Of a stretch of DNA of 5,105 nucleotides, positions 4,094-5,105 are shown piece after piece. The translations under genes and the position numbers were made by a program. Each line of letters opens with the position of its first letter. The first letter of the stretch is position 1. The notes under the pieces are model-generated. The model worked only from the letters and a program-made list of their open reading frames with translations. It made no database searches and was not told the origin of the DNA. The stretch is taken from assembly GCA_012799315.1 (NCBI GenBank), contig JAAZLM010000198.1:1-5105 (forward strand), read 5' to 3'. Source of the stretch: Clostridiales bacterium. GTDB lineage: Bacteria > Bacillota > Clostridia > Oscillospirales > Ruminococcaceae.

Positions 4094-5105
4094 ATGAATA
4101 ATATTGATTTAATCGATAAATTACATCGTGATAGGCACCTCGGCGGTAGGGATCTGCTCCAATTAATTAGCACAGTTGATGATGATGAGCTGCTCTACAT
4201 TAACAAAATTGCAAGGGATGTGCGCCGCCGCTCCTATGGTGATAGGGTCTTCATGCGTGGGCTAATTGAGTTCACAAATTACTGTAAGCAGAATTGCCTC
4301 TATTGCGGATTGCGTGCCGGTAATAGGGATGCTCAGCGCTACCGTCTAACACCTGAGCAGATCCTTGCCGTTTGCGGGCAGGGGTATTCCCTCGGTCTGC
4401 GTACATTTGTTTTACAGGGCGGAGAAGATGATTATTTCACCGATGATTTAATGGTGGAAATTATCCGCATGATAAGGAGCAAATTCCCCGACTGTGCTAT
4501 TACCCTTTCCATCGGTGAGAAGTCAAGGGAATCATATTTGCGGTATTATAATGCTGGTGCAAATAGGTATCTTCTTCGTCATGAAACAGCATCCGAAGAA
4601 TTATTTTCATCACTGCACCCAAATCATGAATTCGAATCACGTCGCCAATGCCTAATCCATCTTAAGGAAATTGGATTCCAAGTTGGTGCTGGTTTCATGG
4701 TCGGTCTGCCAAATCAAACCAATGATGACTTAGTTAAGGATATTCTCTTTCTAAGGGAATTATCACCGCATATGATCGGCATTGGCCCCTTTGTTCCGCA
4801 TAGGAGCACGCCGCTCGCTTCATCGAATGCCGGCACAGTGCAGCAAGTCATGTTGATGCTATCAATTCTGCGGTTAATGCTGCCGGATGTGCTACTACCG
4901 GCTACAACGGCGCTCGGTGCAGTCGACAATTCGCATGGGCAGATCCTTGCCCTGAATGCTGGCGCAAATGTCGTCATGCCGAATTTGACGCCGACGGATC
5001 AGCGATCAAAGTATTTACTCTATGATGGCAAGGTATTTGTATCCGATAGGGTATCCGACGGGCTTGACTTTATGGTGCAAAGGATCGAAAGCATCGGTCT
5101 TATTC
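4094..5105 (+). CDS. hydE: [FeFe]-hydrogenase H-cluster radical SAM maturase HydE (3' end cut by window)
   Basis: HydE is a cytosolic radical-SAM enzyme that, with HydG and HydF, builds the diiron subcluster of [FeFe]-hydrogenase. The open frame gives 337 residues and reaches the window edge without a stop; the family is about 350, so only a short tail is missing. The CX3CX2C [4Fe-4S] motif is C64-KQN-C68-LY-C71, followed by GLRAGN. VLQGGED lies at 106-112 (GGE-type SAM site), TLSIGE at 137-142 and LRHET at 161-165. MVGLPNQT, MIGIGPFVPH, MLPDVLLPATTALG and NVVMPNLTP follow in the family order. The C-terminal part has no cysteines, so the optional second Fe-S cluster site of Thermotoga HydE appears absent. 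The ATG has AAGGA eight bases upstream and a sigma-A promoter. BioB and PylB are relatives, but these motifs favour HydE. Confidence 0.93.
   Translation, partial: MNNIDLIDKLHRDRHLGGRDLLQLISTVDDDELLYINKIARDVRRRSYGDRVFMRGLIEFTNYCKQNCLYCGLRAGNRDAQRYRLTPEQILAVCGQGYSLGLRTFVLQGGEDDYFTDDLMVEIIRMIRSKFPDCAITLSIGEKSRESYLRYYNAGANRYLLRHETASEELFSSLHPNHEFESRRQCLIHLKEIGFQVGAGFMVGLPNQTNDDLVKDILFLRELSPHMIGIGPFVPHRSTPLASSNAGTVQQVMLMLSILRLMLPDVLLPATTALGAVDNSHGQILALNAGANVVMPNLTPTDQRSKYLLYDGKVFVSDRVSDGLDFMVQRIESIGLI

Noticed and set aside
4714..4977. 87-codon minus-strand frame antisense to hydE
   Set aside because: hydE is clearly coding across this stretch; the antisense product shows no recognisable features.

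Overview
The window looks like chromosomal DNA from an anaerobic, moderately low-GC Bacillota, most likely class Clostridia. The reasons are a clostridial-type CoaX, an ECF-type vitamin transporter subunit, a PrsA/SurA-like lipoprotein with a Gram-positive signal peptide, strong purine-rich Shine-Dalgarno sites, consensus sigma-A promoters and a HydE maturase for [FeFe]-hydrogenase. The species cannot be named from this sequence. No mobile element, CRISPR array, tRNA or rRNA is visible.

Layout: (1) Positions 1-19 are probably the end of an upstream terminator. (2) A perfect-consensus sigma-A promoter at 59-87 drives a plus-strand operon of coaX (type III pantothenate kinase), an ECF S component that is probably a pantothenate importer, and a family-6-type uracil/hypoxanthine-DNA glycosylase. 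The operon ends at a strong bidirectional hairpin terminator at 2157-2186. The first two genes form a coherent unit: import pantothenate, then phosphorylate it in the first step of CoA synthesis. The glycosylase is a functionally unrelated passenger. (3) Converging on that terminator is a minus-strand lipoprotein with SurA/PrsA-like architecture and a long acidic insert; its own promoter lies at 3351-3379. (4) Further upstream on the minus strand is a small cysteine-rich protein, tentatively DUF6385-like, with its own terminator. (5) Divergent from it, a clear sigma-A promoter at 4001-4029 drives hydE, which runs off the right edge.

The most interesting unexplained structure is a pair of near-identical hairpin elements (944-972 and 1608-1635). 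Each sits in an intergenic gap of the coaX operon, just before the ribosome binding site of the next gene. Two of their differences preserve base pairing. The second copy contains the GTG that would open the longest canonical glycosylase frame. The better ribosome site instead points to a non-canonical ATA start at 1660, with exactly the same 7-base spacing as the ATG of the preceding gene.
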